The translations under genes were made by a program, and so were the position numbers. From Psychroserpens sp. Hel_I_66 (GTDB taxonomy: Bacteria; Bacteroidota; Bacteroidia; Flavobacteriales; Flavobacteriaceae), in contig NZ_JUGU01000001.1 of the NCBI RefSeq assembly GCF_000799465.1, positions 310,001-374,000 on the forward strand: a DNA stretch of 64,000 nt, read 5' to 3'. The number at the start of each line of letters is the position of its first letter. The stretch's first letter is position 1. Shown here in pieces: positions 46,407 to 56,252 of the stretch. The notes beneath the pieces were generated by a model, which worked only from the letters and a program-made list of their open reading frames with translations, ran no database searches and had not been told where the DNA came from.

Positions 46407-46635
46407 AAAGATTTGTAATTAATCAAAAATACACTTTTTATGATAGTAAGATCGTGGAGTGACTACTTTTGCTAATGTATTTGGAATTGTTGAGTTAAGA
46501 TAGGATATATGTAATATGTTGATTGCTTTATGAGTCCTTTCCCTTTAAACCAAGAAACCTCATTTAAAAAAACAATAACAAGTTTACCCGTTATTGATGG
46601 ATTTGTATTATTGTTCAGAAAAAAACATAAATAAT
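46407..46635. other. Intergenic stretch after ftsE
   Basis: 229 bp with no gene. A TACTTTTG at 46464-46471 fits a plus-strand -7 box but nothing lies downstream on that strand, so it is probably chance. It marks the border between the polysaccharide cluster and core genes. Confidence 0.35.
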
Positions 46636-47319
46636 TCAACCTTTTCTCTGTACGACTTCAAACACCTTGTTATCATCACATTTTAGTGTTTTGCTAGGGT
46701 ATTTAAGTAACAATGCATAGTCATGGGTTGCCATTAAAATCGTGTTACCGTTATTGTTGATGTCACGTAAAACTTCCATGACCTCAATACTGGTTTGAGG
46801 ATCAAGATTACCTGTTGGCTCATCTGCCAGGATTAATTCTGGGTTATTCAATAACGCTCTAGCAATAGCAATACGTTGTTGTTCTCCACCAGATAATTCA
46901 TGCGGAAATTTAAACCCTTTGGTTTTCATCGCAACCTTATCCAAAACAGATTCGATACGCTCCTTTATTTTAGTTTTATCTTTCCAGCCTGTAGCTTTTA
47001 AAACGAATTCTAGGTTGTTATTGATAGTTCTATCTGGTAACAATTTAAAATCCTGAAACACGATTCCCAATTTACGCCTCAAAAAAGGAATGTCCTTCTC
47101 TTTCATTGTGCGCAAGTCATAATCAACAATATGCCCTTCGCCCTCGGTAAGTTGAAGATCGCCATAGAGCGTTTTCATAAAACTACTTTTCCCACTTCCT
47201 GTTTTACCAATAAGATAAACAAAATCACCTTTATTCATTTCAAAATTAACATCAGCCAATACCAAACTATCGCCTTGATAGATAGATGCATTTTTGAGTT
47301 GTAAAACAGTTTCAGACAT
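46636..47319 (-). CDS. ftsE: Cell division ATP-binding protein FtsE
   Basis: 227 residues from ATG 47319 (MSETVLQLKNASIYQG); the longer start at 47370 adds a hydrophobic stretch not found in FtsE. ABC ATPase motifs: Walker A GKTGSGKS, signature ELSGGEQQRIAIARAL, Walker B LILADEPTGNLDP, H-loop ATHDY. FtsE pairs with the permease FtsX to control septal peptidoglycan hydrolases. ftsX is not next to it here. FtsE-like LolD proteins are alternatives, but LRRKLGIVFQDFKLLPDRTI is the FtsE form. Confidence 0.93.
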   Translation of the reverse strand: MSETVLQLKNASIYQGDSLVLADVNFEMNKGDFVYLIGKTGSGKSSFMKTLYGDLQLTEGEGHIVDYDLRTMKEKDIPFLRRKLGIVFQDFKLLPDRTINNNLEFVLKATGWKDKTKIKERIESVLDKVAMKTKGFKFPHELSGGEQQRIAIARALLNNPELILADEPTGNLDPQTSIEVMEVLRDINNNGNTILMATHDYALLLKYPSKTLKCDDNKVFEVVQRKG

Positions 47320-47633
47320 TCGGAAAAGAGAATTTATATTGAATTGTAAAAGTATTATAAAAAAAATCAAATTCTAATTCTTACAAATCAAATTCCTGAA
47401 ATTAATTAAAAAATTAAGGTGTGATTTTATCACTTCGGAAATTGGAATTCTCAAAAAAGAAGGGAAAGTACATTTTCTTTAATGAATATCTATATAAAAT
47501 TGAGGATGAGAAATAAACTTCAGTTTTCGCAAAACATCAAATTATTAATAACCTTGTGTATAATTATAGCATAAATGTTACGTTATAGGTTTGAAGATAA
47601 ATTATCTTTGGCATCAATTAAAAATCGAACTTT
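47320..47633. other. Divergent intergenic region between ftsE and the TPR gene
   Basis: 314 bp, A+T-rich. Contains the TATCTTTG box of the TPR gene (47603-47610). No -7 box in the ftsE direction is clear. No open frame or hairpin worth noting. Confidence 0.5.
47603..47610 (+). promoter_or_regulatory. Probable -7 box of the TPR gene
   Basis: TATCTTTG fits TAnnTTTG, 23 bp before the ATG at 47634. No clear -33 TTTG at the right distance. Confidence 0.45.
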
Positions 47634-50600
47634 ATGACTTTTAAAAAACTAAGCATTGTACTTGGCTTTTTTCTATTTGCTTTGCACGTGCAAGCACAAC
47701 AATCTGCAACATATACCAGTGATTTGGTCGAGTATCAAAAAGCACTTACCCTTTATAACAATCAACAATATCAAGCAGCACAATCTTTATTTGAAACCAT
47801 AAAAGAAGACGCTCCAAACGAGACCTTAGAGTCAGATTGCGCATATTACATTGCCAATTGTGCGGTGCGATTGAATCAGCAAAATGCAGATGATCTTATT
47901 CAGGATTTTGTAGAGGATTATCCAACCAGCACCAAAAGAAATACTGCTTTTTTAGATGTAGCAGACTATTATTTTGCCAACGGAAAATATGCATACGCAA
48001 GAAAATGGTATGATAAAGTAGATGAGAATAGTATTGCAAGATCTGAGCGTGATAAATTTAATTTTAATTACGGTTATACGCTCTATTCTACAGATGACGA
48101 AGCAGGTGCCAATACCTATCTCAATCGTGTTGTCACTTCAAAAGAATATGGTTCTCAAGCAAAATATTACATTGGTTTTATGGCCTATGAAGGTGATGAT
48201 TATGATAAGGCAAACGAATATTTTGATCAGGTTAGTGAAGAGGAAAAATACCAGGAAAAGCTATCCTACTACCAAGCCGACTTAAATTTTAAGCTCGGTA
48301 AATTCGAAAAGGCTATCGAACTTGCTAAAGCACAAATGAGTAAAAGTAGTCCGCAAGAGAAATCTGAGCTTTCAAAAATTATAGGAGAAAGCTATTTTAA
48401 TCTGGAGCAATATGCTGAAGCAATCCCGTATCTAAAGGATTATAAAGGTCAACGTGGCAAATGGAATAACATCGATTATTACCAATTGGGATATGCCTAT
48501 TACAAACAAAACGATTTTGAAGCTGCAGTTTCAGAATTTAATAAAATTATAGGTGGAGATAACAGTGTTGCTCAAAACGCATACTATCATTTGGGTGAGA
48601 GCTACATCAATCTTAATAAAAAACAAGAAGCATTGAATGCATTTCGTAATGCGTCGCAAATGGACTATGATCTAAAAATCCAGGAAGATGCTTGGTTAAA
48701 CTATGCCAAGATTAGTTATGAAATTGGGAATCCGTATCAATCGGTTCCGCAGATTTTGACAAGTTATTTAGAGAAATATCCAGAGACAGGTTATAAAGAA
48801 GAGATTGAAACCTTATTGATTGACTCCTACATCACGTCAAAAAACTACAAGGAAGCTATCAAACTATTAGAAGGTAAAAAGAGTTTTGAAAATAGAGTAG
48901 CATTTCAAAAAGTAGCCTTTTACAGAGGTATTGAGGTTTATAATGAAGGTGATTATAATGAGGCTAAAAAATTGTTTAATGCATCTGTTAAAGAAGCTAA
49001 AGATCCTGTATTTACTGCAAGAGGAACGTTTTGGGAAGCAGAGACAGATTACCATCTCAATAATTACGACAATGCCTTAATAGGCTTTAAACAATTTGAG
49101 CAACAAGGCGAAGCTTCCGAAGTAAATGAAATCAATAATATCGACTACAATATTGGTTACACCTACTTTAAACTGAAAAATTACACAAAGTCAACAGAGA
49201 GTTTCCAGAAATTTATTGATAAGCATAAAGAGGATAAATTGCGTTTAAATGATGCGTATTTAAGACTTGGCGATGGATATTTCGTTTCGAGTAATTACAG
49301 TAATGCGATTTCTGCTTATGAAAAAGCGATTGCAATCAATGAAATTGAAGCTGACTATGCGACGTTTCAAAAAACGATGAGTTACGGTTATATTGGTGAA
49401 GGCTCCAATAAAATCAAGGGTCTGGTGGCTTTTATAAATAATTTTAAGAATTCCTCATTACGCGATGACGCCATGTATGAACTGGCAAATTCGTATATAA
49501 AAGCTAATGAAACAGATAAGGCGATGGCGATGTACGATCGCTTAAATCAAGAATACAGTACCAGTGTTTTTATTCCAAAAGCGTTGTTGAGACAGGGATT
49601 ATCGTATTATAATACGAGCGATAATGAGCGTGCTTTGAATAAATTTAAAACAGTAGCAAAAGATTTTCCGTCTACTGCGGAAGCTAATCAAGCGGTAGCA
49701 ACTGCGCGATTGATCTATATTGATTTAGGTCGCGTTGAAGACTATGCAGCTTGGGTAAAAACCTTGGATTATATTGATGTGACAGATGCAGAATTGGATA
49801 ATACATCTTATTTAGCTGCAGAAAAACAATATCTGGATAACAATACAGATAACGCAATTCGTCAATTCAATAAATATTTAAATGAGTTTCCTAACGGAAT
49901 GCATGCTCTAAAATCACATTTTTATTTAGCTGAAATGTACTCCAAAAAAGAATTGCCAGATAATGCAAAACCGCATTATGAATATGTTGTAAACAAGCAA
50001 AAAGGAGAATTTACTGAACAAGCTTTGGTTAAACTTTCTGAAATTTATTTAAGTAACAAAAACTGGGATAAAGCAATCCCATTATTAAAGCGTTTGGAAA
50101 ATGAAGCCGATTATCCGCAAAATATCACTTACGCCCAATCCAATTTAATGAATGCCTTTTACCAAAAAGAGAATTACAGTGAAGCAGTTAACTATGCTGA
50201 AAAATCACTTCAAAATTCTAAAATTGATAATAAGGTAAAAAGTGATGCGCAAATTATAATAGCACGTTCTGCTATTAAAACGGGTAATGAGAGTAAAGCA
50301 AAAATCGCGTATGCTGAGGTTGAAAAAATTGCAACAGGTGCTTTGGCAGCAGAAGCGTTGTTCTACAATGCCTATTTCAAAAATAAAGATGGTAACTACG
50401 AATCTTCAAATACGACCGTTCAAAAATTGGCGAGAGATTATAGTAGCTACAAATATTACAGTGCAAAAGGATTAGTTGTCATGGCAAAAAATTATGATGC
50501 TTTAGGTGATGCTTTCCAGGCGACTTACATTCTGGAAAGTGTGATTAATAATTTCCCAGAATTTGATGATGTCGTGGCTGAAGCACAACAAGAATTAGAC

Positions 50601-50654
50601 AGAATCAAAACAAAAGCTGCGAAAACGAATTCATCGGTACAACCTAAAAATTAA
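47634..50654 (+). CDS. Large secreted tetratricopeptide-repeat protein
   Basis: 1006 residues. Signal peptide (1-21, ending VQAQ), then some 20 or more TPR-like helical repeats to the C-terminus (for example YQLGYAYYKQNDFEAAVSEFNKI; AYYHLGESYINLNKKQEAL; AMYELANSYIKANETDKAMAMYDRL). The protein has no enzyme motif and is probably a periplasmic scaffold. In Flavobacteria a gene of this kind is commonly followed by a plug-less TonB-receptor-like barrel, as here at 51270, so the two may work together at the outer membrane. Confidence 0.85.
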   Translation: MTFKKLSIVLGFFLFALHVQAQQSATYTSDLVEYQKALTLYNNQQYQAAQSLFETIKEDAPNETLESDCAYYIANCAVRLNQQNADDLIQDFVEDYPTSTKRNTAFLDVADYYFANGKYAYARKWYDKVDENSIARSERDKFNFNYGYTLYSTDDEAGANTYLNRVVTSKEYGSQAKYYIGFMAYEGDDYDKANEYFDQVSEEEKYQEKLSYYQADLNFKLGKFEKAIELAKAQMSKSSPQEKSELSKIIGESYFNLEQYAEAIPYLKDYKGQRGKWNNIDYYQLGYAYYKQNDFEAAVSEFNKIIGGDNSVAQNAYYHLGESYINLNKKQEALNAFRNASQMDYDLKIQEDAWLNYAKISYEIGNPYQSVPQILTSYLEKYPETGYKEEIETLLIDSYITSKNYKEAIKLLEGKKSFENRVAFQKVAFYRGIEVYNEGDYNEAKKLFNASVKEAKDPVFTARGTFWEAETDYHLNNYDNALIGFKQFEQQGEASEVNEINNIDYNIGYTYFKLKNYTKSTESFQKFIDKHKEDKLRLNDAYLRLGDGYFVSSNYSNAISAYEKAIAINEIEADYATFQKTMSYGYIGEGSNKIKGLVAFINNFKNSSLRDDAMYELANSYIKANETDKAMAMYDRLNQEYSTSVFIPKALLRQGLSYYNTSDNERALNKFKTVAKDFPSTAEANQAVATARLIYIDLGRVEDYAAWVKTLDYIDVTDAELDNTSYLAAEKQYLDNNTDNAIRQFNKYLNEFPNGMHALKSHFYLAEMYSKKELPDNAKPHYEYVVNKQKGEFTEQALVKLSEIYLSNKNWDKAIPLLKRLENEADYPQNITYAQSNLMNAFYQKENYSEAVNYAEKSLQNSKIDNKVKSDAQIIIARSAIKTGNESKAKIAYAEVEKIATGALAAEALFYNAYFKNKDGNYESSNTTVQKLARDYSSYKYYSAKGLVVMAKNYDALGDAFQATYILESVINNFPEFDDVVAEAQQELDRIKTKAAKTNSSVQPKN

Positions 50655-50659
50655 ACCCA

Positions 50660-50684
50660 ATTCCTGCGGAAGCAGGAATCTCAT
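50660..50684. repeat. Palindromic repeat with ATCTCAT tail (type 1)
   Basis: Arms ATTCCTGC / GCAGGAAT around GGAA, followed by CTCAT. It lies 5 bp after the stop of the TPR gene. It shares the arms-plus-(A)TCTCAT plan with the two copies at 52997 and 62165 and may end transcription or be a REP/MITE-like element. Confidence 0.65.
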
Positions 50685-50706
50685 AGAAAAACAAACTAAT
50701 ATTAAG

Positions 50707-51246
50707 ATGATTAAAAAACTAAGATTTTCAATAATTGCGATTTCAATTTTCACCATATTTTCATGCGGAGATGATGACAATAATAATCAAGAAGAAGTAA
50801 TTAATAAATATGCAGGATGTTGTTCAACAGATCCTGTTTTTGGAGCAAATGTTGATAATTTGGATCAATCTGCTGGAGAAATTGAAGTGTTCACGATTGT
50901 AACCCAAAATGGAGATGCATACAATGATATGTTTTCAATTAGAAATATAGACCTGTATCCTAATCATACAGTAACTATTTATAATTCCGATAATGAGGAA
51001 ATATTTCAAAACACAGATTACACAGATATTTTAAATTTATTCCCAGGATATCCACAAGATGAAAATAATGGTGCAGCAGGTGTTTCTAACGGAACTTATA
51101 AATACAAAATAGTTATTGAAAATGAAGAGACTTTTCGTAAATCAGGATCATTTTGTGTATATACTTGGGCAGATCCAGAGCCAAATTTTGATGGTTGCAA
51201 TCTACGTAGTCAATTTGATCCAATAATAGCATTTCCGCCAAATTAA
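50707..51246 (+). CDS. Lipoprotein with a T9SS type B (CHU_C-like) domain
   Basis: 179 residues, lipobox IFSC (Cys20) followed by an Asp/Asn-rich stretch. Residues ~58-145 resemble the gliding-motility-associated (type B) T9SS C-terminal domain: VTQNGDAYNDMFSIRNIDLYPN, VTIYNSDNEEIFQNTDY, and NGTYKYKIVIEN. In normal T9SS cargo this domain is at the very C-terminus of a long protein; here it makes up nearly the whole of a small lipoprotein and is followed by a Cys-containing tail. It lies between the TPR gene and the barrel gene. Confidence 0.7.
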   Translation: MIKKLRFSIIAISIFTIFSCGDDDNNNQEEVINKYAGCCSTDPVFGANVDNLDQSAGEIEVFTIVTQNGDAYNDMFSIRNIDLYPNHTVTIYNSDNEEIFQNTDYTDILNLFPGYPQDENNGAAGVSNGTYKYKIVIENEETFRKSGSFCVYTWADPEPNFDGCNLRSQFDPIIAFPPN

Positions 51247-51269
51247 TTCATCAAATCAAAATCAAAACA

Positions 51270-52988
51270 ATGAAAAACAAACTCAAATATATAATCCTAT
51301 TAATTATAACGTGCAACTTCGCCATCACATTCGCCCAAGAACGTGAAAAAGACACGATTGATACAGATGTGGTAAATGTGGTAAAACCATATACACCAAC
51401 CATTTCAGATGCTTTTAAAATCAAGGAAACACCAACGTTAAACGATTCTACCACAATAAAGAAAAAGGAAATTAAGTATAATATTTTCTCAATTCCCGTA
51501 GCATCAACATTTACGCCTGCAAAAGGAAAAGCAGCAACCGTAGATAAAGAAAAACAAGTAAAACTGTACGATAATTATGCATCTTTAGGCTTGGGTACAT
51601 ACACCACAATTCTTGGAGAAGTATATCTCAATCATGCCATAAGCAGAACAGAGCGTGTAGGCGGTTATTTTAGCCATCACTCTTCCGCAGGCGACATTGA
51701 AGGTGTAAATTTTGACAATAATTTTTCTGAAACTGGCCTCAATGCACATTACAGCCAAAAAATGAGAGATTACGCTTGGAAGGTCGAAGGAGGTTTTCAA
51801 TTACAATCTTATAATTGGTACGGTTTGCCAGATCAAACCATCCCAACCTTTGATGTTGGTCATTCGTTTTACACAGCAAATATTGGCGGAAACATAAAAT
51901 TTGATGATGCTATTTTCAAAAAAGGAAGTGTCTTATTTAGAAGATTTGGTGATGATCAAGATTCCGGAGAAAATCGGTTTATTTTAAAATCTGGTTTTGA
52001 TGTTCCCGTTGCAGATGAGATAGTAAATGCTGAAGTTAAAATTGACTACATTGGTGGTTCTTTCGATAAAAGTTACTTTGGTAACGAAGAGCTCAATTAT
52101 AGCAATATTATTTTTGGATTATCGCCAACCTATAAAATGACACAAGACGATTTAACCCTAGATTTGGGTGTTAATTTAGTATATCTTAACGATACAGAAG
52201 CTAGTGATGGCAAGTTCTTTATCTACCCAAATATTACAGCGAGTTACCGTTTGGTGGATGAATTGCTCATTGCCTACGGAAGCCTAAAAGGCGATCTCAA
52301 TCAAAATTCATATTATGGTTTTGCACAAGAAAATCCGTTCGTTTCACCAACATTATTTATTGCACCAACAGATCAAGCTTATAGCGCAACCGTAGGAATT
52401 AAAGGTAAACTCTCAAATAGCATGAGCTATAATGTGAGCGGTCAATACATGGCAGAAAACAATAAAGGGTTGTTTAAATCTAATCCAGATTCGGGTATAG
52501 AACAAGAGAATTATCAATTTGGAAATTCCTTCGGAATAGCGTACGACGACGTTAAAACCTTCGCTATTGGAGGAGAATTGAATGTGGACATCAACCGAAA
52601 TTTCAAACTCGGATTGAAAGCTGATTATTTTGCCTACAATACAGATAACGAAGCTGAAGCATGGAACCTTCCAGACATAGAAGCCTCAGCATTTTTAGAC
52701 TATCAAATAGATGAACATTGGTTTGCTGGTGCAAATGTGTTTTTTGTAGGAGAGCGCAAAGATTTATTTATACCAATTGGCGGAAGTACAGTAGAGATAA
52801 TTCCACAAACAATTAATTTAGATAGTTATTTTGATGCCAACGCACATGTAGGTTACAAAATTACAGATCAACTCTCTGCTTTTGCAAAAGTGAATAACAT
52901 CGCCAATCAAAATTATAACCGTTGGTTAAATTATCCCGTTCAAGGTATTCAGTTTTTGGCTGGAGCAACGTATCAGTTTGATTTTTAA
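51270..52988 (+). CDS. TonB-receptor-like outer membrane barrel without plug
   Basis: 572 residues. Signal peptide ends TFAQ (~22). A short N-terminal part (VVNVVKPYTPTISDAFKIKE; to about residue 80) recalls a TonB-box region, but the usual ~120-residue plug is missing; the rest is a string of amphipathic beta-strands ending in F (ATYQFDF), the mark of an outer-membrane barrel. It follows the TPR gene and the small lipoprotein on the same strand. Confidence 0.78.
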   Translation: MKNKLKYIILLIITCNFAITFAQEREKDTIDTDVVNVVKPYTPTISDAFKIKETPTLNDSTTIKKKEIKYNIFSIPVASTFTPAKGKAATVDKEKQVKLYDNYASLGLGTYTTILGEVYLNHAISRTERVGGYFSHHSSAGDIEGVNFDNNFSETGLNAHYSQKMRDYAWKVEGGFQLQSYNWYGLPDQTIPTFDVGHSFYTANIGGNIKFDDAIFKKGSVLFRRFGDDQDSGENRFILKSGFDVPVADEIVNAEVKIDYIGGSFDKSYFGNEELNYSNIIFGLSPTYKMTQDDLTLDLGVNLVYLNDTEASDGKFFIYPNITASYRLVDELLIAYGSLKGDLNQNSYYGFAQENPFVSPTLFIAPTDQAYSATVGIKGKLSNSMSYNVSGQYMAENNKGLFKSNPDSGIEQENYQFGNSFGIAYDDVKTFAIGGELNVDINRNFKLGLKADYFAYNTDNEAEAWNLPDIEASAFLDYQIDEHWFAGANVFFVGERKDLFIPIGGSTVEIIPQTINLDSYFDANAHVGYKITDQLSAFAKVNNIANQNYNRWLNYPVQGIQFLAGATYQFDF

Positions 52989-52996
52989 CTCAGTAT

Positions 52997-53025
52997 GTCA
53001 TCCTGAACTTGATTCAGGATCTCAT
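52997..53025. repeat. Palindromic repeat with CTCAT tail (type 2, copy 1)
   Basis: GTC, then arms ATCCTGAA / TTCAGGAT (8 bp, loop CTTGA), then CTCAT. 9 bp after the barrel gene's stop. Nearly identical to the copy at 62165-62193 (loop CTTGT). Confidence 0.8.
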
Positions 53026-53104
53026 TACTATTTAAAAGCATTCATTCTTAAATTTTTAGAATGAATGCTTTTCGTATTTTTAACGAATCAAAAATAATCA
53101 ACTA

Positions 53105-54742
53105 ATGAAAAACCTACTCTGCCTAATCGCATTACTTACCATCTTCTCATGTTCTAAAGAAAAGCAACAAGTAGATGCTATCGTATTCAACGCTAACATA
53201 TATACGGTTGATGATAACTTCGGAAAAGCAGAAGCCTTCGCCATAAAAGATGGAAGGTTTTTGGAAGTGGGAACTTCCGAAGAGATAAAAAGTAAATTTT
53301 CTTCGGAAAATGTCATCGATGCCAATGGTAAAACAATTTTGCCTGGCTTAATTGATGCGCATGCTCATTTTCTAACCTTGGGGCAATTACAAAAACAAGT
53401 GAACCTAGTAGGTGTTAAAAGTTTTGAAGACATGGTTAAACGTGTTTTAGACTTTCAGAAAAAACATAACATGCCATTTATTAAAGGTAGAGGTTGGGAT
53501 CAAAATGACTGGGAGGATAAAGACATGCCAGATAATACGATTTTAAATAAGTTATTTCCAAACACACCAGTAGCTTTAACACGAATTGATGGTCACGCTT
53601 CTTTTTGTAATCAAGCTGCCCTAGATTTAGGGAATGTTACAGTCAAAAGCAGTATTGATGGAGGGGAAGTAGAGGTGAAACAGGGCAAGTTAACAGGGAT
53701 TCTCTTAGATAATGCGGAACAATTGGTCATGGATAACTGGCCTGATTTTGAAAAAAAACAACTTATAGAAGCCTTAATGGCTGCACAAAAGATCTGTTTT
53801 GAAAATGGATTGACTACAATTTCTGATGCTGGTCCAGATATTTTTACTTCACCTTGGATAGAAACTATTGATGTGATTGATAGTCTTCAAAAATCAGGTG
53901 ACTTGAAGATAAGACTATATATGATGGTTCCTGGTACTCAACCAAATTTAGACCATTTTTTATCTAAAGGAATTACAAAAACCGATAGACTTAATGTGCG
54001 ATCCTTTAAGTTTTATGCAGATGGAGCATTGGGTTCTAGAGGTGCATTGTTACGAGAACCTTATACAGATAAGCATAGTTCTCATGGTTTGCCCGTGATG
54101 TCCTTAGAACATATAAATAAATCGGCTCAGCGCATATCAAATTCAGAATTTCAAATGAATACACATGCTATTGGTGATAGTGCCAACCATGCGGTTTTAC
54201 AGACGTACAATAAAGTTTTAGGAAGTAAAAAAGATAGACGATGGCGAGTGGAGCATGCACAAGTCGTTTCTCCCAAAGATTTCGATTTATTTAAAAACGT
54301 CATGCCATCTATACAGCCAACACATGCAACGAGTGATATGTATTGGGCAAAGGAGAGGTTGGGAGATGATCGTGTGAAAGGAGCTTATGCTTATAAAGAA
54401 TTGTTAGATGCCTACGGAAAAGTAGCTTTAGGGACCGATTTTCCGGTGGAGCAGGTGAGTCCGTTTTTAACATTTTACGCAGCTGTAGCAAGACAAGATT
54501 TGGAACAGTCTCCAGAAGGCGGGTTTCAAAAAGAAAACGGATTATCAAGAGAAGAAACTCTAAAAGGAATGACCATTTGGGCAGCCTATTCTAACTTTGA
54601 AGAGAACGAAAAAGGAAGTATTGAAACCGGTAAGTTTGCAGATTTTATTATCTTGGATCGAGATATTATGAAAGTTGAACAGAATGAGATCCCTAAAACT
54701 AAGGTAGAGCAGACTTTTTTGAACGGAGAAAAACAATTATAA
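53105..54742 (+). CDS. Amidohydrolase, lipoprotein (YtcJ-like)
   Basis: 545 residues, lipobox FSCS (Cys17). Amidohydrolase-3 type: VFNANIYTVDDNFGKAEAFAI, metal-binding HxH in LPGLIDAHAHFLTLG, IDGHASFCNQAALD, FYADGALGSRGALL, NTHAIGDSANHAVL, WRVEHAQVV, and GTDFPVEQVSPF. It would hydrolyse an amide or cyclic amide at the cell envelope; the substrate is unknown. Confidence 0.92.
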   Translation: MKNLLCLIALLTIFSCSKEKQQVDAIVFNANIYTVDDNFGKAEAFAIKDGRFLEVGTSEEIKSKFSSENVIDANGKTILPGLIDAHAHFLTLGQLQKQVNLVGVKSFEDMVKRVLDFQKKHNMPFIKGRGWDQNDWEDKDMPDNTILNKLFPNTPVALTRIDGHASFCNQAALDLGNVTVKSSIDGGEVEVKQGKLTGILLDNAEQLVMDNWPDFEKKQLIEALMAAQKICFENGLTTISDAGPDIFTSPWIETIDVIDSLQKSGDLKIRLYMMVPGTQPNLDHFLSKGITKTDRLNVRSFKFYADGALGSRGALLREPYTDKHSSHGLPVMSLEHINKSAQRISNSEFQMNTHAIGDSANHAVLQTYNKVLGSKKDRRWRVEHAQVVSPKDFDLFKNVMPSIQPTHATSDMYWAKERLGDDRVKGAYAYKELLDAYGKVALGTDFPVEQVSPFLTFYAAVARQDLEQSPEGGFQKENGLSREETLKGMTIWAAYSNFEENEKGSIETGKFADFIILDRDIMKVEQNEIPKTKVEQTFLNGEKQL

Positions 54743-54757
54743 ATTTAGTATAGTAAA

Positions 54758-55435
54758 ATGAAGAAATTTTTATCTTTTATAAGTGTAGTTTTATTTGCAA
54801 ATATGGCTTTTGCCCAATATAGTTGGACGGATGCCGAAGTTCATACCAAAGATGGAAAAGTATTTGATGGTGAAGCTAAATTAACGATGATCTCTCAAGG
54901 TATTAACTTGTCTAAAGAAAAACTTAAGTATAGAACTAAGAGCAAAAAGAACAAAACAAAATTTCAGCCAACTGATATTGATTATGTCATTTTTACTATC
55001 AATTACAGAGAAAGAGTTAATGGAGAAAGAATAGTAAAGACCAGAACAGAAAAATACATACCTGTTTTTTTAAACAACAAACAGACAAGAATTGGATTTG
55101 TAGAACTTATGGTTGATGGTAATTTACAGTTAGTTGGACGTACGGTTAGAGTTCAAAATGCGGGAACTTGGCAACCAGGAGTTGCGGGACCAAGTGGATT
55201 AAGTGCACCAGTTTATATGCCTGGTTATATGGGAAGTCACAACCAGGTAATGATTTTGAGAGAAGGAAGTAAGCCTCAAATTTTCAATCAAGTGAGTTTA
55301 ACAAAATCATTCAGAAAACGAGCAATGGAGTATTTTGAAGATTGTCCTGTATTAAAAGCGAAAATTGAAAAGAAGGAATTTGTAAAAGAAGATTTACAGG
55401 ATATAGTTAATTTTTATAATTCGTCTTGTAATTAA
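54758..55435 (+). CDS. Secreted protein, unknown
   Basis: 225 residues. Signal peptide 1-19 (ending AFAQ). The mature part is basic and beta-rich with no motif I recognise; two Cys near the C-terminus (EDCPVLKAK; NSSCN) could form a disulfide. It follows the amidohydrolase gene by 15 bp and may be co-transcribed. Confidence 0.6.
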   Translation: MKKFLSFISVVLFANMAFAQYSWTDAEVHTKDGKVFDGEAKLTMISQGINLSKEKLKYRTKSKKNKTKFQPTDIDYVIFTINYRERVNGERIVKTRTEKYIPVFLNNKQTRIGFVELMVDGNLQLVGRTVRVQNAGTWQPGVAGPSGLSAPVYMPGYMGSHNQVMILREGSKPQIFNQVSLTKSFRKRAMEYFEDCPVLKAKIEKKEFVKEDLQDIVNFYNSSCN

Positions 55436-55494
55436 ATCAATTGTAGGATATGCTAATTATCTGATAAAATTTACAGCAAATTTTTATAAAAATG

Positions 55495-56208
55495 TTATTG
55501 ATTAATCCTTGCCAAATAATCAAAATGCTCACCATCCATAACTTTTTCACACTGTAACCCAACAGCTTCGCAAGCCAATTTTAATTGTTCAAAATCGAGA
55601 TATAACCATTTCATAGGCTCCTCGTCTTCACCTTTGTAACTTAGATAATAATCCAATTCTCCGTAGTAATTGGCGTTTGTGTCAATCCAAAGTCCACCAT
55701 CATCATCTTCATACATATATTTAATATCTGAGGAATCGATTAAGATTTGACCTGTAGGAGTTAAAAGCGATTTTAAATGATTCAGATATGTTGAAACTTG
55801 GGATGTTTTTTGGAAAATTCCAGTACCATTCATCAATAATAAAATGGTATCAAATGTTTCAGTCTCGTCCAGGATATCTTTTTGCTCAACTTGAGTAACA
55901 CCTCTTTGCTTTGCTACATTTACAGCACCTTCGGAAATATCTATAGCTTTAACAGTCAATCCTTTTTCTTGAAGATACAAACTGTGACTTCCAGAGCCAC
56001 AACCCACATCTAAAATCTTACCTTTTGCTAATTGTAAAGCCTTTTGTTCTAGTTTGGGCATTTCAGCATAACTTCGGAATAAATAGGGAAGCGGTAACTC
56101 ATCTTCACCAGAAATATTAGTTGAAGTGATGAGGTCTTCGGTATAATTATTGTTGAAATAATCTTGAAGGGCTTTGCCAAAAAGGTCTTTATTCATATTT
56201 TTTGTCAT
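55495..56208 (-). CDS. Class I SAM-dependent methyltransferase
   Basis: 237 residues. Motif I ILDVGCGSGSHSLYLQ (about residues 74-89), acidic motif VKAIDISEGAVNVAKQ, then DTILLLMNGTGI. Small-molecule or tRNA target cannot be told. Divergent from the YkgJ gene with 44 bp between. Confidence 0.87.
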   Translation of the reverse strand: MTKNMNKDLFGKALQDYFNNNYTEDLITSTNISGEDELPLPYLFRSYAEMPKLEQKALQLAKGKILDVGCGSGSHSLYLQEKGLTVKAIDISEGAVNVAKQRGVTQVEQKDILDETETFDTILLLMNGTGIFQKTSQVSTYLNHLKSLLTPTGQILIDSSDIKYMYEDDDGGLWIDTNANYYGELDYYLSYKGEDEEPMKWLYLDFEQLKLACEAVGLQCEKVMDGEHFDYLARINQ

Positions 56209-56240
56209 GCGGAATTTGATTGACCATCTTATAAAAGTAG

Positions 56241-56248
56241 TATTTTTG
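56241..56248 (+). promoter_or_regulatory. -7 box of the YkgJ-family gene
   Basis: TATTTTTG, with TTTG (56215-56218) 22 nt upstream, a full Bacteroidota promoter. The ATG follows only 4 nt after the box, so the mRNA is probably leaderless or nearly so. Confidence 0.6.
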
Positions 56249-56252
56249 TGTT

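Noticed and set aside
46464..46471. TACTTTTG as a plus-strand promoter
   Set aside because: No gene lies downstream on that strand before the minus-strand ftsE gene.
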